The position numbers and the translations under genes were made by a program. The notes beneath the pieces were generated by a model, which ran no database searches, was not told where the DNA came from, and saw nothing but the letters and a program-made list of their open reading frames with translations. From JAEUMD01 sp050250815 (GTDB lineage Bacteria; Pseudomonadota; Alphaproteobacteria; Rhizobiales; Hyphomicrobiaceae), in assembly GCA_050250815.1 (NCBI GenBank), contig JBFWNY010000009.1, positions 37,401 to 101,400 of the forward strand: a stretch of 64,000 bases of DNA. The letters run 5' to 3'. Shown one piece after another: positions 61,762-64,000 of the stretch (the first letter of the stretch is position 1; every line of letters starts with the position of its first letter).

Positions 61762-64000
61762 ATGACCGACCGTTCCCAACACCTTGACGCCGTGCGCTCT
61801 CCCGAAATGCACGAGCTGGGCGATGCGGCCGCCACGCCTCGGGCGGAAGGCCTGTTCGACCCTGCACTCGAGCGCGACGCATGCGGTGTCGGCTTCATCG
61901 CCGACATGAAGGGGCGGAAGTCGCATCGCATCGTCGCTGATGCACTGCAGATTCTGGAGAACCTCGAGCACCGCGGTGCTGTCGGTGCCGACCCGATCGC
62001 GGGCGACGGCGCAGGCATCCTCGTGCAGATCCCGCACACGTTCCTGGCGCAGGACTGCCAGGTGCAGGGCTTCTCGCTGCCAGAGCCCGGCAACTATGCA
62101 TGCGGCCACGTCTTCGTGCCCAAGGACGATCGCCTGCGTAAGCACTGCGAGCGCGTCTGGTCGCGCATCATCAAGTCGATGGGACTGAACCTCATCGGCT
62201 GGCGCACGGTTCCCGTCGACAACTCCTGCCTCTCGCAGATGGTGATCGGCACCGAGCCGCTGCACCGGCAGGTGTTCATCGGCCGCGGCAGCTTCGCGGG
62301 AGACCAGGAAGCCTTCGAACGGCGCCTGTATCTCGCCCGCAAGATGGTGTCGAACGCACTGCAGGATTCCTACAAGGGCCGCGACATCGGCCACTACTGC
62401 GTTTCGCTGTCGACCCGTACGCTGGTCTACAAGGGCATGTTCATGTCCTATCAGGTCAAGGCCTACTACAAGGACCTGTCGGACCCGCGTTTCACATCCG
62501 CGCTCGCCCTCGTCCACCAGCGCTTCTCGACCAACACCTTCCCGTCGTGGAAGCTCGCGCACCCCTATCGGATGGTCGCCCACAACGGCGAGATCAACAC
62601 GCTGCGCGGCAACGTCAACTGGATGGCCGCACGGCAGGCATCCGTGTCGACGCCACTGTTCGGCGATGACATCTCCAAGCTCTGGCCGATCTCATACGAG
62701 GGGCAGTCGGACACGGCGTGCTTCGACAACGCGCTCGAGTTTCTCGTCATGGGCGGCTACAGCCTCACCCACGCGGCCATGATGCTGATCCCCGAAGCCT
62801 GGGCCGGCAATCCGCTGATGGATGCCAAGCGCCGTGCCTTCTACGAGTACCATGCCGCGCTGATGGAGCCGTGGGACGGCCCCGCTGCAATGGCCTTCAC
62901 CGATGGCCGGCAGATCGGCGCGACGCTCGACCGCAACGGGCTGCGGCCCGCGCGCTATCTCGTCACCAAGGACGACGTCGTCATCATGTCGTCGGAGTCG
63001 GGCGTTCTCCCCGTCAAGGAAGAGAACATCCTGCGCAAGTGGCGCCTGCAGCCGGGCAAGATGCTGCTCATCGACCTGCAGAAGGGCCGTATCGTCTCCG
63101 ACGAGGAGCTGAAGGCGGAAATCTCGGCGAGCCATCCTTACGAGAACTGGCTCAAGAGCACGCAGATTCTCGTGTCCGACCTGCCACTGCCCAAGCGCCG
63201 GCCAGCGCCCGCGCATGGGAACGCTCGCCTGCTCGATCTGCAGCAGGCGTTCGGCTACACGCAGGAGAGCGTCAAGTTCCTCATGACGCCGATGGCCGCC
63301 ACGGGCCAGGAAGCCGTGGGCTCCATGGGCACCGACACGCCGATCTCGGCGCTGTCGTCCAAGCCCAAGCTGCTGCACACCTACTTCAAGCAGAACTTCG
63401 CGCAGGTGACGAACCCGCCGATCGACTCGATCCGCGAGGAACTCGTCATGAGCCTCGTATCGTTCATCGGCCCGAGGCCCAACATCCTCGATCTTGAGGG
63501 CACCTCACGCCAGAAGCGGCTCGAGGTCTATCAGCCGATCCTGACGAACGAGGATCTGGAGCGCGTGCGCCAGATCGGCGAGGTGCCCGACAACAACTTC
63601 TCGTCGATCACCATCGACATCACGTTCGATGCCAGCAACGGCCCTTCGGGCCTGGGCCAGGCTGTCGACGTCGTGTGCGCGGAAGCTGAGGAGGCCGTTC
63701 GCTCCGGCGCCTACAACATCATCATCCTGTCCGATCGGGCCACCAGCGCCGATCGCGTGCCTATCCCGGCGCTGCTCGCCACGTCGGCCGTCCACCATCA
63801 CCTGATCAAGCAGGGGTTGCGGACCTCGGTGGGGCTCGTGGTCGAGACGGGCGAGGCGCACGAGGTGCACCAGTTCTGCACGCTCGCCGGCTACGGAGCC
63901 GAGGCGATCAACCCCTACCTCGCCTTCGAGACGCTCGAAGCGATGCTTCCCGAACTGGAGGCCGGGCTCTCCACCGACGAGGTCAAGAAACGCTACATCA
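61762..64000 (+). CDS. gltB: Glutamate synthase large subunit, 5' part
   Basis: The first 746 codons of the NADPH-dependent glutamate synthase (GOGAT) alpha chain, which runs off the right edge. After a propeptide of 40 residues, the nucleophile of the glutaminase domain is Cys41 (DACGVGFIADMKG), preceded by its cleavage site. Other type II amidotransferase marks are LENLEHRGAVGADPIAGDGAGILVQIP, HQRFSTNTFPSWKLAHPYRMVAHNGEINTLRGN and DRNGLRPARY. The central domain begins after residue 470. It makes two glutamates from glutamine and 2-oxoglutarate. The gltD partner should lie just beyond the window. Confidence 0.96.
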   Translation, partial: MTDRSQHLDAVRSPEMHELGDAAATPRAEGLFDPALERDACGVGFIADMKGRKSHRIVADALQILENLEHRGAVGADPIAGDGAGILVQIPHTFLAQDCQVQGFSLPEPGNYACGHVFVPKDDRLRKHCERVWSRIIKSMGLNLIGWRTVPVDNSCLSQMVIGTEPLHRQVFIGRGSFAGDQEAFERRLYLARKMVSNALQDSYKGRDIGHYCVSLSTRTLVYKGMFMSYQVKAYYKDLSDPRFTSALALVHQRFSTNTFPSWKLAHPYRMVAHNGEINTLRGNVNWMAARQASVSTPLFGDDISKLWPISYEGQSDTACFDNALEFLVMGGYSLTHAAMMLIPEAWAGNPLMDAKRRAFYEYHAALMEPWDGPAAMAFTDGRQIGATLDRNGLRPARYLVTKDDVVIMSSESGVLPVKEENILRKWRLQPGKMLLIDLQKGRIVSDEELKAEISASHPYENWLKSTQILVSDLPLPKRRPAPAHGNARLLDLQQAFGYTQESVKFLMTPMAATGQEAVGSMGTDTPISALSSKPKLLHTYFKQNFAQVTNPPIDSIREELVMSLVSFIGPRPNILDLEGTSRQKRLEVYQPILTNEDLERVRQIGEVPDNNFSSITIDITFDASNGPSGLGQAVDVVCAEAEEAVRSGAYNIIILSDRATSADRVPIPALLATSAVHHHLIKQGLRTSVGLVVETGEAHEVHQFCTLAGYGAEAINPYLAFETLEAMLPELEAGLSTDEVKKRYI

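Noticed and set aside
61267..62583. A 438-codon minus-strand frame across the gltB leader and gltB start
   Set aside because: Its gltB part is antisense to a clear glutaminase domain; the leader part lacks a Shine-Dalgarno and any recognisable motif.
62718..63497. A 259-codon plus-strand frame inside gltB
   Set aside because: Out-of-frame shadow of gltB, rich in Arg, His and Ala, without motifs.

Overview
The window is about 64 kb of high-GC (roughly 65% by eye) chromosomal DNA from an alphaproteobacterium, most likely of the order Hyphomicrobiales (Rhizobiales). Supporting signs are the CckA and CpdR cell-cycle regulators, an alphaproteobacterial RecA, the DUF2842, DUF3297 and DUF6867 families, a heat-shock gene behind an RpoH-type promoter and a ROSE-like RNA thermometer, and three tandem sRNA genes of the suhB/MmgR (alpha-r8) type beside an inositol-monophosphatase-family gene. 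Genus is a guess; a Hyphomicrobiaceae-like organism would fit the methods of energy metabolism seen here. I see no transposase, phage integrase or CRISPR array.

Layout. 1-6.7 kb: end of ribosomal protein L25, peptidyl-tRNA hydrolase, YchF and small conserved proteins, two coupled family-2 glycosyltransferases, and two tandem cyclophilin-like proteins. 6.7-18.5 kb: a lipid block with a dedicated acyl carrier protein and ketosynthase, a long-chain acyl-CoA ligase coupled to a MerR regulator, and convergent to it a four-gene run fadE-fadB-fadA-cyclopropane synthase with a strong MerR-type palindrome in front of fadE. 18.8-23.1 kb: a reduced sulfur-oxidation cluster (ArsR regulator, small cytochrome c, SoxF, SoxS, SoxY, SoxZ) without soxXA, soxB or soxCD in view; two near-identical inverted repeats lie in front of soxF and between soxS and soxY. 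23.3-30.9 kb: a double-CDGSH protein, then a complete branched-chain amino acid type ABC transporter (livHMGF, a DUF6867 protein, a lipoprotein-type binding protein and a second binding protein).

30.9-46.6 kb: a TauE/SafE-DsbD-like membrane protein, a SRPBCC protein, alaS, recA with an SOS-box candidate, the hybrid kinase CckA, a FliO-like protein, a large MscS-type channel, a secreted zincin-like protein coupled to a discoidin-like protein, a VanX-type dipeptidase and DksA. 46.9-53.6 kb: a MoxR ATPase, unrecognised and small proteins, heme A synthase, TPR proteins, L36, tRNA-Val(GAC) and CpdR. 53.9-64 kb: an N-formylglutamate amidohydrolase family protein, the sRNA cluster, a HisN-like phosphatase, a lysophospholipase-like hydrolase, the hsp20 gene, a Tat-exported tyrosinase and the 5' part of gltB, which runs off the window.

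Functional connections inferred from the layout: fadD, the MerR protein and the fad operon look like one fatty-acid-utilisation regulon; the sox genes look like a regulon of the ArsR protein; CckA and CpdR are two branches of the CtrA control phosphorelay. All start sites were chosen by Shine-Dalgarno matches, frame overlaps and family lengths read by eye; no search was run.
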